Below are positions 1-7,579 of a DNA stretch of 64,000 bases, one piece after another. Origin of the DNA: Prevotella sp. (GTDB lineage Bacteria; Bacteroidota; Bacteroidia; Bacteroidales; Bacteroidaceae); the NCBI GenBank assembly GCA_022769285.1, contig JALEKD010000011.1, positions 1 through 64,000 on the forward strand. Reading direction: 5' to 3'. The position numbers were made by a program, and so were the translations under genes. The notes under the pieces are model-generated. The model saw nothing but the letters and a program-made list of their open reading frames with translations. It was not told the origin of the DNA and made no database searches. The number at the start of each line of letters is the position of its first letter. Positions within the stretch are counted from its first letter, which is position 1.

Positions 1-136
1 CAAAGATAGTGCAAACCGAGCGGCATGAGCTTGCTCAAATGCCCGAGGTGCCTCCTATCTTCTGCAAAGATAGTGCAAACCGAGCGGCATGAGCTTGCTC
101 AAATGTCCGAGGTGCCTCCTATCTTCTGCAAAGATA
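1..136. repeat. Tandem pair of 64-bp promoter-like palindromic repeats
   Basis: Two copies of a 64-bp unit lie in direct tandem (1-64 and 65-128) and differ at one base; the first 8 bases of a third follow. Each unit has outer arms that are near-inverted copies of each other (CAAAGATAG and CTATCTTCTG) and an inner hairpin (ATGAGC TT GCTCA). Read on the minus strand the left arm contains TATCTTTG, which fits the Bacteroidetes -7 promoter consensus, preceded by CGGTTTGCAC. A diverged copy lies at 63198-63290, and a half copy forms the promoter at 14141. This is a dispersed intergenic repeat; whether it acts as promoter, terminator or protein site is not shown. Confidence 0.85.
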
Positions 137-256
137 CAAAAATTAGGGAATAGGTAAACGATTTTTTCCCCAGAATTTTCACCTATTATTATATATAGGG
201 CCGAAAGGGGCGGGGTGGGGGCTGATAAGTGGGTTGGGCTGACAAGAGAAAGTGGG

Positions 257-285
257 GCTGTAACAGATGTGTGCCCTGTTACAGC
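257..285 (-). terminator. Hairpin over the stop codon of the AraC-type gene
   Basis: A perfect 10-bp inverted repeat (257-266 and 276-285) with a 9-nt loop includes the TAA stop codon of the upstream minus-strand gene. Only a weak pyrimidine stretch follows on the minus strand, so it is a possible rather than a clear intrinsic terminator. Confidence 0.45.
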
Positions 286-1385
286 TTATAGTATGCCTTG
301 GGCGACATGTGTACAAACTGGTGGAAGCACTGGTTGAACGCAGCCTGTGAGCAGAAACCGCAGGCAGTGGCTACGGTGGCCATAGCGGGCTTGCGGCCCT
401 GCTGCTTGATGTTGTCTATGATGCGGCAAGCCTCGTTGATGCGCTCGCTATTGACATAGTCATAGAAAGTGTCGCCGGTGCTGTAGTGCAGATACTCGGC
501 CACGCTGCGCTTGCTGGTGCCCAATGACTTGCTGAGGTCTTCGAGAATGAGGCGGGGGCGGAGATATGGCTTGTCAGTATGGAAGTAGCGTACCAGGCGC
601 TCGCCTAAGGTGCCTCCGGCATGGCTGGCTGCAGGGGCGTCGCCTGTATTCAGGCGTATGCCTCTTACGTATAGTTCCTCGCCCTTGGCCATGCTCTTCT
701 CGGCATAGCCATGCTTGTCCTCGTCGACCCCGCGCAGCACGCGGTGCCTGGTGGCATAGATAAACATGACTATCCAGATGGTAACCGATACAAGGTTGTA
801 TATCAGGGTGCTTACCCATGTTGCCTGGCCCAGTGTCAGGGTGTAGATGGCCAGCAAGGCGGCGTAGATGGAGGCTATGACGGCGGCCCAGTGTGTGCGC
901 AGGTTCTCAGTGTGCGAATAGCGTGCGTTGATAAAGTGCTGGTGGCGTATGCTCGATATGGTGGTGACGCCTACGGTGGTCAGAGCCAGGATGATGGCCA
1001 GCCCGTGGGCCAGTGCTATTATGGCGGTAAGAGGATAGGCCATGTACAGGGGCACAAAGGCGGCCTGGGCTATGGCCATGAGCTGCATGCGGCGGCTGTG
1101 AACGGTGTCGGGGAGTGCTACTTCGGTGAAGAAGGCGCACAGCATGGGCACATTGACGAGGTCTATGAGGCTGGTAGTAATCTCGCTGATGCCCTCGTTG
1201 TGCCACTGGCCAAAGTGGAAGAAAATATCCTTGAAGAAACACAGCGTGGTGCATACGGCGGCTGCTAACAAGATGCGCATCATGCGGTTATTACGGCGCA
1301 TCAGGTAGAGAGACACACACATCAGGAGAAAGAAAAGGGCCGCACCTTCTCTGGCGAAGTGAGCCACAATCTCATAGTTATTCAT
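279..1385 (-). CDS. Membrane-anchored AraC-family transcriptional regulator
   Basis: 368 aa. The first ~215 residues hold six or seven hydrophobic segments (for example ~15-28, 34-51, 98-118, 120-140, 165-183, 190-210), so the N-terminal half is an integral membrane domain. Residues ~265-368 are an AraC/XylS-type double helix-turn-helix, including the typical second-HTH pattern (ATACGFCSQAAFNQCF, then MSPKAYY). This layout, a multi-pass sensor fused to an AraC DNA-binding domain, is common in Bacteroidetes; the ligand is unknown. The gene stands alone, with an AT-rich 370-bp leader region upstream (1386-1750) in which I see no other convincing gene. Confident as an AraC regulator; targets cannot be inferred. 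Confidence 0.88.
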   Translation of the reverse strand: MNNYEIVAHFAREGAALFFLLMCVSLYLMRRNNRMMRILLAAAVCTTLCFFKDIFFHFGQWHNEGISEITTSLIDLVNVPMLCAFFTEVALPDTVHSRRMQLMAIAQAAFVPLYMAYPLTAIIALAHGLAIILALTTVGVTTISSIRHQHFINARYSHTENLRTHWAAVIASIYAALLAIYTLTLGQATWVSTLIYNLVSVTIWIVMFIYATRHRVLRGVDEDKHGYAEKSMAKGEELYVRGIRLNTGDAPAASHAGGTLGERLVRYFHTDKPYLRPRLILEDLSKSLGTSKRSVAEYLHYSTGDTFYDYVNSERINEACRIIDNIKQQGRKPAMATVATACGFCSQAAFNQCFHQFVHMSPKAYYKL

Positions 1386-1752
1386 TTCTTATTTTTTTGT
1401 TGAAAAATGGGGTGCAAATAGTTACTGCGCGGTTAGCCTTATTGTCAATTAATGTTGTTGTGATGAATGTAAAAAATGCAGTGTTGCTATCTGTATCATA
1501 AGTCATTGCATAGGTACAAAAAATAAAGCTAACCACCATTACAAATATTGAGGTTCTAAACGGAGAAAACAATATTTTTTGCCAGATAGTAGGTAAATCT
1601 ATCGGCTTTGAGGTCAAAAAACAAGGTGATTTGCCTCCTCTGCTCATGCAGGTGTAACTTGGAAAAATAATACGGGCCATCAGCCTGTCAAAAATGAGGA
1701 TGGCCCCACCCACCGTAGCCCTCTACCCCTCGCGCGCGCGTATATATAATAA

Positions 1753-1985
1753 GGTGGGTACGCCACCAAGCCCACAAAGGAGAATATAGATTAGCAACGC
1801 AAATAATGGGCGATAATGTGATAGTGGGAGCCGCGGACTACATAACCATGGGTGCGACCATGTGAGTGATGGGCAATCCCGTGTGAACAGTGCGTGTGGT
1901 ATACGGAACAATTCTCATAACGGTAGGAGTGACTACGGGCGAAGAAAAGACCGGTCTTTAGAGTTTTACTTTTTACCTTTCCTGG
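1753..1985. repeat. Dispersed intergenic element, short form (copy A)
   Basis: About 115 bp here (1786-1905) align with 53040-53160: both begin with TTAGCArCGCAAATAATGGG and both contain CATAACCA, ACCATGT and AATCCCGTGT in the same order. Further on, 1944-1960 carries the AAAAGACCGGTCTTTA core of the 21-bp unit seen in the other copies, and 1965-1978 ends in TTTTACTTTTTACC. Head and tail match the long copy at 52951-53711 in order and orientation while the middle is missing, as expected of an internal deletion derivative. No credible gene lies here. Confidence 0.6.
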
Positions 1986-2006
1986 CGCGAAAGGCGTAGA
2001 TACAAT

Positions 2007-2048
2007 AAGCCCATTGGCAGCGGCAGTGGCCTGGGTACCAATGGGCTT
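2007..2048 (-). terminator. Hairpin downstream of ribH
   Basis: A perfect 11-bp inverted repeat (2007-2017 and 2038-2048, AAGCCCATTGG and its complement) sits 11 bp beyond the ribH stop. The loop is 20 nt and no T-run follows on either strand, so termination is likely but not certain. Confidence 0.5.
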
Positions 2049-2058
2049 AGTAGAGGTT

Positions 2059-2535
2059 TTAGAATTTTGCCATTTTGATGGCATCAATGGCACACTCGCT
2101 GCCTTTGTTGCCATACTTGCCACCACAGCGATCCTTGGCTTGGTCCAGGTCGTTGGTGGTGAGCAGTCCGTAGATGACGGGAATGTTCTGGTTGGCGTTG
2201 AGGCGGGCTATGCCGTAAGTAACGCCCTGGCAGATGTAGTCGAAGTGGGGCGTTTCGCCGCGGATGACGCTGCCTAAGATGATGACGGCATCGAAGCCAT
2301 CGTTCTTAGTCATCTGCTGTGCTCCGTAGATAAGCTCGAAGCTGCCGGGAACGGTCTTCACGTGTATATTCTCGGGCAGGGTGCCGTACTTCTCAAGCGT
2401 GGTGACAGCCCCGTTAAGCAGTGCGTCTGTAATCTCCTTGTTCCACTCGGCCACGACTATTCCGAAGCACATGTTGCTGGCATCGGGCACGTTGGCGATT
2501 TCCTCGTCTGACAGGTGGTGTAGTGCGGTAGCCAT
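2059..2535 (-). CDS. ribH: 6,7-dimethyl-8-ribityllumazine synthase
   Basis: 158 aa, normal length for the family. It condenses 5-amino-6-ribitylaminouracil with 3,4-dihydroxy-2-butanone 4-phosphate, the penultimate step of riboflavin synthesis, in the cytosol, usually as a 60-mer capsid or pentamers. Family motifs are clear: FGIVVAEWN near residue 24, VPGSFE near 62, and [13 protein letters not shown] near 88, which carries the catalytic His region. It starts 2 bp after the stop of the TPR gene upstream, so the two are probably co-transcribed. The flavin link fits the flavin-dependent genes nearby (apbE, nuo), but that is inference. Confidence 0.97.
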   Translation of the reverse strand: MATALHHLSDEEIANVPDASNMCFGIVVAEWNKEITDALLNGAVTTLEKYGTLPENIHVKTVPGSFELIYGAQQMTKNDGFDAVIILGSVIRGETPHFDYICQGVTYGIARLNANQNIPVIYGLLTTNDLDQAKDRCGGKYGNKGSECAIDAIKMAKF

Positions 2536-2537
2536 GA

Positions 2538-3257
2538 TTACTTGTCCTGAGCGCGTTCGATGTACTTATCTATCTCCTGGCTCTGTACCAGCTGCGAAGC
2601 TACGTACTTCTCCTTGATGTCCTTGTACATCTCCAGGGCCTCGTCGGCCTTGCCCTGGCTCTCCACGATTTCGGCGGCCTGTAGCATGAATACTGGCGAG
2701 AGGCTGTTGTTAACTCCGTTGTGTCCCTTGGCATCGGCCTCCTTAGCAGCCTTCTTCAGGTAGCTTACAGCCTTGTCCAGCTGATTTAAGTGAGCGTAGG
2801 CGTTGCCTAAGGCAGCCAGTGCGGCCGGACTTACGAGGGCATCGTCAGAGGTAGAGTACTTTTCCAGATACTCCACGGCCTTGTCCCACTTGTTCAGGTT
2901 GGCATAGCAGAGGCCAGCGTACAGGTTGGCCAAGTTGGCAGCGTCGGTGCCGCTGTAGTCTGAGGCTATGCGTACAAAGCCAGTAGTCGTGGCTCCGTCG
3001 CCGTTGAGCGCCTTGTCAAAAGAACCTTGCTCGAAATACTGGGTGGCCTGCTCGAAATACTGGGTGGCCATGGCCAGGGCTGTGTCGGCCTTCTCCTCGC
3101 GGGGCTGACCGATGAAATATTTGTAGCAGAATACTCCTACCAATAAAACAACGATGGCGGTGGAGATAATGATAATGGGCTTCTTGTTCTTGGTGATAAA
3201 AGCCTCAGAAGTGGTAAGCACGTCGGTTGCGGGTGCCTGTTCTTTTTTGTTTGTCAT
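2538..3257 (-). CDS. Membrane-anchored TPR protein (YfgM/BamD-like)
   Basis: 239 aa. Residues ~1-27 are cytosolic and charged, ~28-46 form one transmembrane helix ([17 protein letters not shown]), and the rest is a periplasmic array of TPR-like helices with the typical A/G/Y spacing ([40 protein letters not shown]). This resembles YfgM-type proteins, which work with the Sec translocon, but it could also be a general scaffold. Oddity: a 21-bp in-frame tandem duplication at 3030-3071 gives [15 protein letters not shown] near residue 90. It lies directly upstream of ribH in one transcription unit. Confidence 0.75.
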   Translation of the reverse strand: MTNKKEQAPATDVLTTSEAFITKNKKPIIIISTAIVVLLVGVFCYKYFIGQPREEKADTALAMATQYFEQATQYFEQGSFDKALNGDGATTTGFVRIASDYSGTDAANLANLYAGLCYANLNKWDKAVEYLEKYSTSDDALVSPAALAALGNAYAHLNQLDKAVSYLKKAAKEADAKGHNGVNNSLSPVFMLQAAEIVESQGKADEALEMYKDIKEKYVASQLVQSQEIDKYIERAQDK

Positions 3258-3406
3258 TTTATTTTATTTTTTTGTTTTATGCTTGGTGCCGACCACACAC
3301 GTCTCTGCTGCTGTGGGAGCCGTGTATAATCATCGCAAAATTACTGAAATATTCTCAGATATTAAAATTAATTGGCTGATTTTTTCGTTTTGACTGATAA
3401 ATAGCG

Positions 3407-3414
3407 TAACTTTG
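3407..3414 (+). promoter_or_regulatory. recF promoter (-7 element)
   Basis: TAACTTTG followed by CA matches the Bacteroidetes sigma-ABfrA -7 consensus TAnnTTTG, about 50 bp before the recF ATG. The -33 region is T-rich (TTTTTTCGTTTTG) without a perfectly spaced TTTG. Confidence 0.6.
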
Positions 3415-3463
3415 CATCGCTCATGCAGTTGCGCCCACAGCGCGAGCCGTGGGTACCGTAGCT

Positions 3464-4588
3464 ATGTTTCTGAATAAGATATCCATTATAAACTATAAGA
3501 ACATACGGGAGGCCGCCATTGAGCTGTCGCCCCGTATTAACTGTCTGATAGGGCAGAACGGTGAGGGCAAGACCAACTTCCTGGACGCGGTCTATTATCT
3601 TTCGTTCTGCCGGAGTGCCTTTACGCCCATCGATTCGCAGCTTATCACACACGGCCAGGACTTCTTTGTGCTCGAGGGCGACTACACCACTGACCAGGGA
3701 GCCCCCATCAACATATACTGTGGTATGAAGCGTGGCGTAAAGAAGCGCTTCAAGCGCGACAAGAAGGACTATAAGCGGCTGGCGCAGCACATAGGACTGA
3801 TACCGCTTATCTTTGTGTCGCCGGCCGACACCACCCTCATAGCCGGGGGCAGCGAGGAGCGCCGGCGGCTCATGGACATGGTGATATGTCAGTACGATGT
3901 GGCTTACGCTGAGGCGCTGATGCGCTGCAACAAGGCTCTTCAGCAGCGCAATGCCCTGCTGAAGATGGAGGAGGAGCCAGACCCGGCCCTGATGGATATC
4001 TGGGAGGATGAGATGGCTACCCAGGGCGAGCTGATATACCGCAAGCGCGATGAGTTTGTACGCGCCCTGACGCCCGTGTTCCAAGATATCTATCAGACCA
4101 TAGCTGAGAACAAGGAGGAGGTGGCTCTGCGCTATGTGTCGCACTGCCAGCGCGGGCCGCTGATAGACGTGATACGCCGCGACAGGGCCAAGGATCGCGC
4201 CGTAGGCTACTCGCTGCACGGAGTGCATCGCGATGACCTGGAAATGATGCTTGGTGAGTATCAGATGAAACGCGAGGGAAGTCAGGGGCAGAACAAGACG
4301 TTCGTACTGGCCCTCAAGTTGGCCCAGTTCGACTTTCTGAAGCGCACGGTGTCGGCTTCGGTGCCCCTGCTGTTGCTCGACGACATCTTTGACAAGCTCG
4401 ATGCGCGCCGCGTGGAACAGATTGTCAGGCTGGTGTCGGCCGACAACTTCGGGCAGATACTGATTACCGATACCAACCGCGACCACCTGGACCGTATTCT
4501 GCAGCACAGCGCGCTGGACTATAAGCTCTTCGAGGTTAGTAACGGTGAGATTACACAGCGTAGGGAGGGCGGCCATGTTCAAGCGTGA
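3464..4588 (+). CDS. recF: DNA replication and repair protein RecF
   Basis: 374 aa from the ATG at 3464; a GTG at 3449 would add five residues but MFLNKISIINYKN is the normal RecF N-terminus. RecF is an SMC-like ATPase that loads RecA at single-stranded gaps with RecO and RecR. Visible are Walker A (GQNGEGKTN, residues ~30-38), the ABC signature region (GSQGQNKTFVLALKLAQ, ~270) and Walker B with the D-loop (LLLLDDIFDKLD, ~305). Its 3' end overlaps the next gene by 14 bp, so the two are translationally coupled. It diverges from the TPR/ribH unit. Confidence 0.97.
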   Translation: MFLNKISIINYKNIREAAIELSPRINCLIGQNGEGKTNFLDAVYYLSFCRSAFTPIDSQLITHGQDFFVLEGDYTTDQGAPINIYCGMKRGVKKRFKRDKKDYKRLAQHIGLIPLIFVSPADTTLIAGGSEERRRLMDMVICQYDVAYAEALMRCNKALQQRNALLKMEEEPDPALMDIWEDEMATQGELIYRKRDEFVRALTPVFQDIYQTIAENKEEVALRYVSHCQRGPLIDVIRRDRAKDRAVGYSLHGVHRDDLEMMLGEYQMKREGSQGQNKTFVLALKLAQFDFLKRTVSASVPLLLLDDIFDKLDARRVEQIVRLVSADNFGQILITDTNRDHLDRILQHSALDYKLFEVSNGEITQRREGGHVQA

Positions 4589-4865
4589 CGTGAAGAATAT
4601 AACGGACCTGTTGAACCAGTTCCTGCGTACTCAGGGACTGGAGACGCCCCTCTTGCAGCGCCGGGTGATAGAGGCGTGGGACGAGGTGGTGGGTCCCACG
4701 GTGGCCCGGTACACGGGCGATAAGTTTATAAAGAACCAGACGCTCTTCGTGAAAATCATTAATCCCGCCCTGAGGCAAGACCTGTCCATGATGAGGGCCC
4801 GCCTGGTTCAGCGGCTCAACAGCAGGGTAGGGGCCATGGTCATAGCCGACGTGCGTGTCTACTGA
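4575..4865 (+). CDS. DUF721 (DciA-like) protein
   Basis: 96 aa from the ATG at 4575, inside the recF stop region. The DUF721 pattern is clear: a short N-terminal helix, then VIEAWDEVVGPTVARYT, LFVKIINPALRQDLSMM and a C-terminal Arg/Asn segment. DUF721 includes DciA, which loads the replicative helicase in bacteria lacking DnaC. Pairing with recF is common and points to a role in replication or repair. The upstream GTG at 4545 would give a longer but unlikely start. Confidence 0.85.
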   Translation: MFKRDVKNITDLLNQFLRTQGLETPLLQRRVIEAWDEVVGPTVARYTGDKFIKNQTLFVKIINPALRQDLSMMRARLVQRLNSRVGAMVIADVRVY

Positions 4866-4894
4866 CCCGTTGGCCGAGGTGGCCTGGGCTGTGC

Positions 4895-5431
4895 CTACAG
4901 CACTTCGTCCATAGCTATGTCGGTCGGCTCGGTAGGCACCGACGGTACTTTCTGAAAATCAAAACATATTCCTATCTTATAGCAGTGGCTCAGGCGCGGC
5001 AGCAGTCGGTCGTAGTAGCCCTTGCCACGTCCTAAGCGGTGGCCACAGGCGTCGAACGCCATGCCGGGTACCACAGCTAAGTCTATATGGTCGTAGTCGG
5101 TAACGAGCTGGCCTACAGGTTCCATGATGCCAAAGGCTCCGGGACGCAGGTCGGCTTCGCCGGTAAACAGGCGCAGTTCCATGGTGCCCTCGCCAGTAAC
5201 CACGGGCAGTACCACGCGATGGCCCCGCTGGCTGAGCAAGTACACGGCCTGATGGGTGTCTACCTCGTCGGGCAGCGAGTAGTACAGCAGGAGGGTGGCA
5301 GCCTGTTCCACGCGTGGGTGAACCATCAGCCGCCGTATAACAGCAAGCGACAGTTCGCCCAACTGCTGCTGGGAGAACTGTCGCTTACGGTCTCTTATTA
5401 TTTTTCTTAACTCATTTTTTAGCATGGGCAT
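4895..5431 (-). CDS. 5-formyltetrahydrofolate cyclo-ligase
   Basis: 178 aa. Converts 5-formyl-THF to 5,10-methenyl-THF with ATP, returning stored folate to the one-carbon pool. The ATP-binding signature GRGKGYYDRLL lies near residue 133, preceded by LAVVPGMAFDACGHRLG; the N-terminal K/R-rich helix (LRKIIRDRKRQ) is usual. It is the last gene of the minus-strand operon and its start overlaps the stop of the S41 protease by 14-20 bp, depending on whether Met1 (5431) or Met3 (5425) is used. Linkage to dCMP deaminase fits folate and thymidylate metabolism. Confidence 0.95.
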   Translation of the reverse strand: MPMLKNELRKIIRDRKRQFSQQQLGELSLAVIRRLMVHPRVEQAATLLLYYSLPDEVDTHQAVYLLSQRGHRVVLPVVTGEGTMELRLFTGEADLRPGAFGIMEPVGQLVTDYDHIDLAVVPGMAFDACGHRLGRGKGYYDRLLPRLSHCYKIGICFDFQKVPSVPTEPTDIAMDEVL

Positions 5432-7142
5432 GTCGGTGTGTGGCTGCCGATGACGGCGCGGGGTGCCGGTTGGGTGTCAGGCTGGCTATCTTCTTACCCT
5501 TGGCAGCGCGTGGCTTGCTGGCAGGCTTCTTGGGAAACGCAGCATGACGGGCGAAGACCCTGAGTGCAGCCGCGATGTTGTCATCGTACAGGTTGAGGTA
5601 CTCGTTCCACGCCTCCTCGTCCAACATATTATAGATAATACGGCTGTTGATGTACTGGTCGAGCAGTTTGTGTGAGCGGCGTATCATCAGGTTGCGGCGC
5701 TGCAGGCCGTTGTGGTCGGCGTAGGTAGCAAAGCGCTCTACGAGGTTCTGTTTCTTGAGATAGTTGTACAGTTCCAGCATGTCGTGATAGTTATTCAACT
5801 TGAGGCGGTTGTCGTCCGTGTAGTTGTAGGCAAACTGGAGGATGAGGCCGCTCATGGCAGCGCGCTTGTAGTACGAAGTCATGCCGAGGGTGTCCTCAGG
5901 GATGAAGATATCGGGTGTGATACCGCCGCCGCCATAGACCGTGCGCCCGATGCTGGTGTGATAGGCAGGGCCGGAGTGCTTGATAGAATCCTGCGAGAAG
6001 TACTCGCCGTGCGTATAGCGGTCTACCAAGTCCTGGGCGTAGAGCGACTCGTCGCCCATGGTGTACGGCTTCTGTATGCAGCGGCCCGAGGGCGTGTAGT
6101 AGCGGGCCGTGGTGAGACGGATGATGCTTCCGTCGGGAAATTCCATTTGCTTCTGAACCAGACCCTTACCAAATGAGCGGCGGCCGATGATGGTTCCGCG
6201 GTCATTGTCCTGTATGGCACCGGCAAAGATTTCTGATGACGAAGCCGAGCCCTCGTTTATCAACACCACTAACGGTATATCCTTGTAGCTTCCACGGCCA
6301 TCAGACAAGTACTCATGGCGAGGCTGCTTACGGCCCTGTGTGTAAACGATGAGGCGGTTCTTAGGAAGAAACTCGTTGGCCATCTGGACAGCCGTTTCGA
6401 GGTAACCGCCCACGTTGTCACGCAGGTCAATGACGAGATTGCTAAAGCCGCTCTGCGAGAGCTTGGCCAGGGCGATTAGCAGTTCGGCATAGGTGGTCTC
6501 AGAGAACTTCTTGACACGTATGTAGCCCGTCTTGTCGTCCAGCATGTAGGCTGCCGAGATGCTCTTCTGCGGTATGTCGCCGCGGGTGATGGTGAAGAAG
6601 TGCACCTTGGGGCTTCCGTAGCGTACCACGCCTATCTTTACCTTGGTATCCTTGGGCCCCTTGAGTCTGTGCTTGGCTTCCTCCTCGGTAACTACCTTTC
6701 CGGTAAACGGCTTGCCGTCTACGCTGACTATCTTGTCGCCTGCCAGCACGCCAGCCTTCTCGGCGGGGCCGTTCTTGATGACGGCCTGTATGTGTATGGT
6801 GTCCTGGCGGATAGTAAACTCGACTCCTATGCCCGAGAACGAACCCTTGAGGTCATCGGTGGCCATCTGGGCCTCCTTGGCGCTGATGTACACCGAGTGC
6901 GGATCCAGTTCGGAGAGTATCTGGGGTATGGCCTTGTCTACCAGAGAGTCTATATTGACCTCGTCAACGTACTGGTCGCTGATGATATGGAGCAGGTTGC
7001 TGAGGCGGTTGCTGCCGCTGTTGATGATATTGAGGCGGTTGCCCGAAAAGTGATTGGCATAGAAAGTGCCAATGACGATGCCGATGATGATACATACGGC
7101 CATCAGTAACGGGGTGTACCTGTTGGATTTGTTCTGGTTCAT
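5412..7142 (-). CDS. S41-family C-terminal processing protease
   Basis: 576 aa. A periplasmic serine protease anchored by one N-terminal helix (~11-28). Order: S41 N-terminal region (~45-95), PDZ domain (~100-175, with GIGVEF and GPAEKAGVLAGDKI) and the S41 catalytic core. The active site is visible: Ser301 in GSASSSEI and Lys326 in RRSFGKGLVQ, the 25-residue Ser/Lys spacing of CtpA and Prc. The last ~40 residues are Lys/Ala/Pro/His rich and probably disordered. Its start overlaps the dCMP deaminase stop (4 bp, ATGA) and its end overlaps the cyclo-ligase start. Substrates unknown. Confidence 0.95.
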   Translation of the reverse strand: MNQNKSNRYTPLLMAVCIIIGIVIGTFYANHFSGNRLNIINSGSNRLSNLLHIISDQYVDEVNIDSLVDKAIPQILSELDPHSVYISAKEAQMATDDLKGSFSGIGVEFTIRQDTIHIQAVIKNGPAEKAGVLAGDKIVSVDGKPFTGKVVTEEEAKHRLKGPKDTKVKIGVVRYGSPKVHFFTITRGDIPQKSISAAYMLDDKTGYIRVKKFSETTYAELLIALAKLSQSGFSNLVIDLRDNVGGYLETAVQMANEFLPKNRLIVYTQGRKQPRHEYLSDGRGSYKDIPLVVLINEGSASSSEIFAGAIQDNDRGTIIGRRSFGKGLVQKQMEFPDGSIIRLTTARYYTPSGRCIQKPYTMGDESLYAQDLVDRYTHGEYFSQDSIKHSGPAYHTSIGRTVYGGGGITPDIFIPEDTLGMTSYYKRAAMSGLILQFAYNYTDDNRLKLNNYHDMLELYNYLKKQNLVERFATYADHNGLQRRNLMIRRSHKLLDQYINSRIIYNMLDEEAWNEYLNLYDDNIAAALRVFARHAAFPKKPASKPRAAKGKKIASLTPNRHPAPSSAATHRHAHAKK

Positions 7143-7579
7143 TTTTCGTCGGGATTGAGATATACTACTTGTATGTGGGCACGCTTCAGAAGATTGATAC
7201 CGTCCTCAAGGCGGTACTTTTCGCCATAGACCACGCGCTTGATGCCGGCCTGGATGATGAGCTTGGCACACTCTATACAGGGCGAGGCTGTGACGTAGAG
7301 CGTGGAGCCATCGCTGTTGTTAGAACTGCGGGCCAGCTTGGTGATGGCGTTGGCCTCGGCGTGCAACACGTAGGGCTTGGTGAGGTTGTTCTCGTCCTCA
7401 CACACATTCTCGAACCCACTGGGCGTGCCATTGTAGCCATCGCTGATAATCATCTTGTCCTTGACCACCAGCGCGCCTACCTGCCGGCGCCGGCAGTACG
7501 AGTTCTCGGCCCATATCTGCGCCATGCGCAGATACCGCAGGTCCAGCCGGTGCTGTTTCTCTTCTGCTGTCATGTTCAT
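7139..7579 (-). CDS. Deoxycytidylate (dCMP) deaminase
   Basis: 146 aa. A zinc enzyme converting dCMP to dUMP for thymidylate synthesis. Zinc and catalytic residues are visible: His73-Ala-Glu75 (HAEANAI), then Cys101 and Cys104 in PCIEC. The N-terminal region (MAQIWAENSYCRRRQVGALVVKD) is typical of the ComEB/dCMP deaminase branch. It overlaps the genes on both sides by 4 bp, so it is translationally coupled to the M3 peptidase before it and the S41 protease after it. Confidence 0.95.
   Translation of the reverse strand: MNMTAEEKQHRLDLRYLRMAQIWAENSYCRRRQVGALVVKDKMIISDGYNGTPSGFENVCEDENNLTKPYVLHAEANAITKLARSSNNSDGSTLYVTASPCIECAKLIIQAGIKRVVYGEKYRLEDGINLLKRAHIQVVYLNPDEK

Noticed and set aside
1..136. 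CRISPR array reading of the tandem 64-bp units
   Set aside because: Units are contiguous without spacers and are palindromic promoter-like repeats.
1378..1713. 111-codon minus-strand frame overlapping the AraC gene start
   Set aside because: No family resemblance, AT-rich leader-like composition and it runs into the regulator's start; treated as chance.
3368..4582. 404-codon frame antisense to recF
   Set aside because: A shadow of recF codon usage; no start context or protein family.
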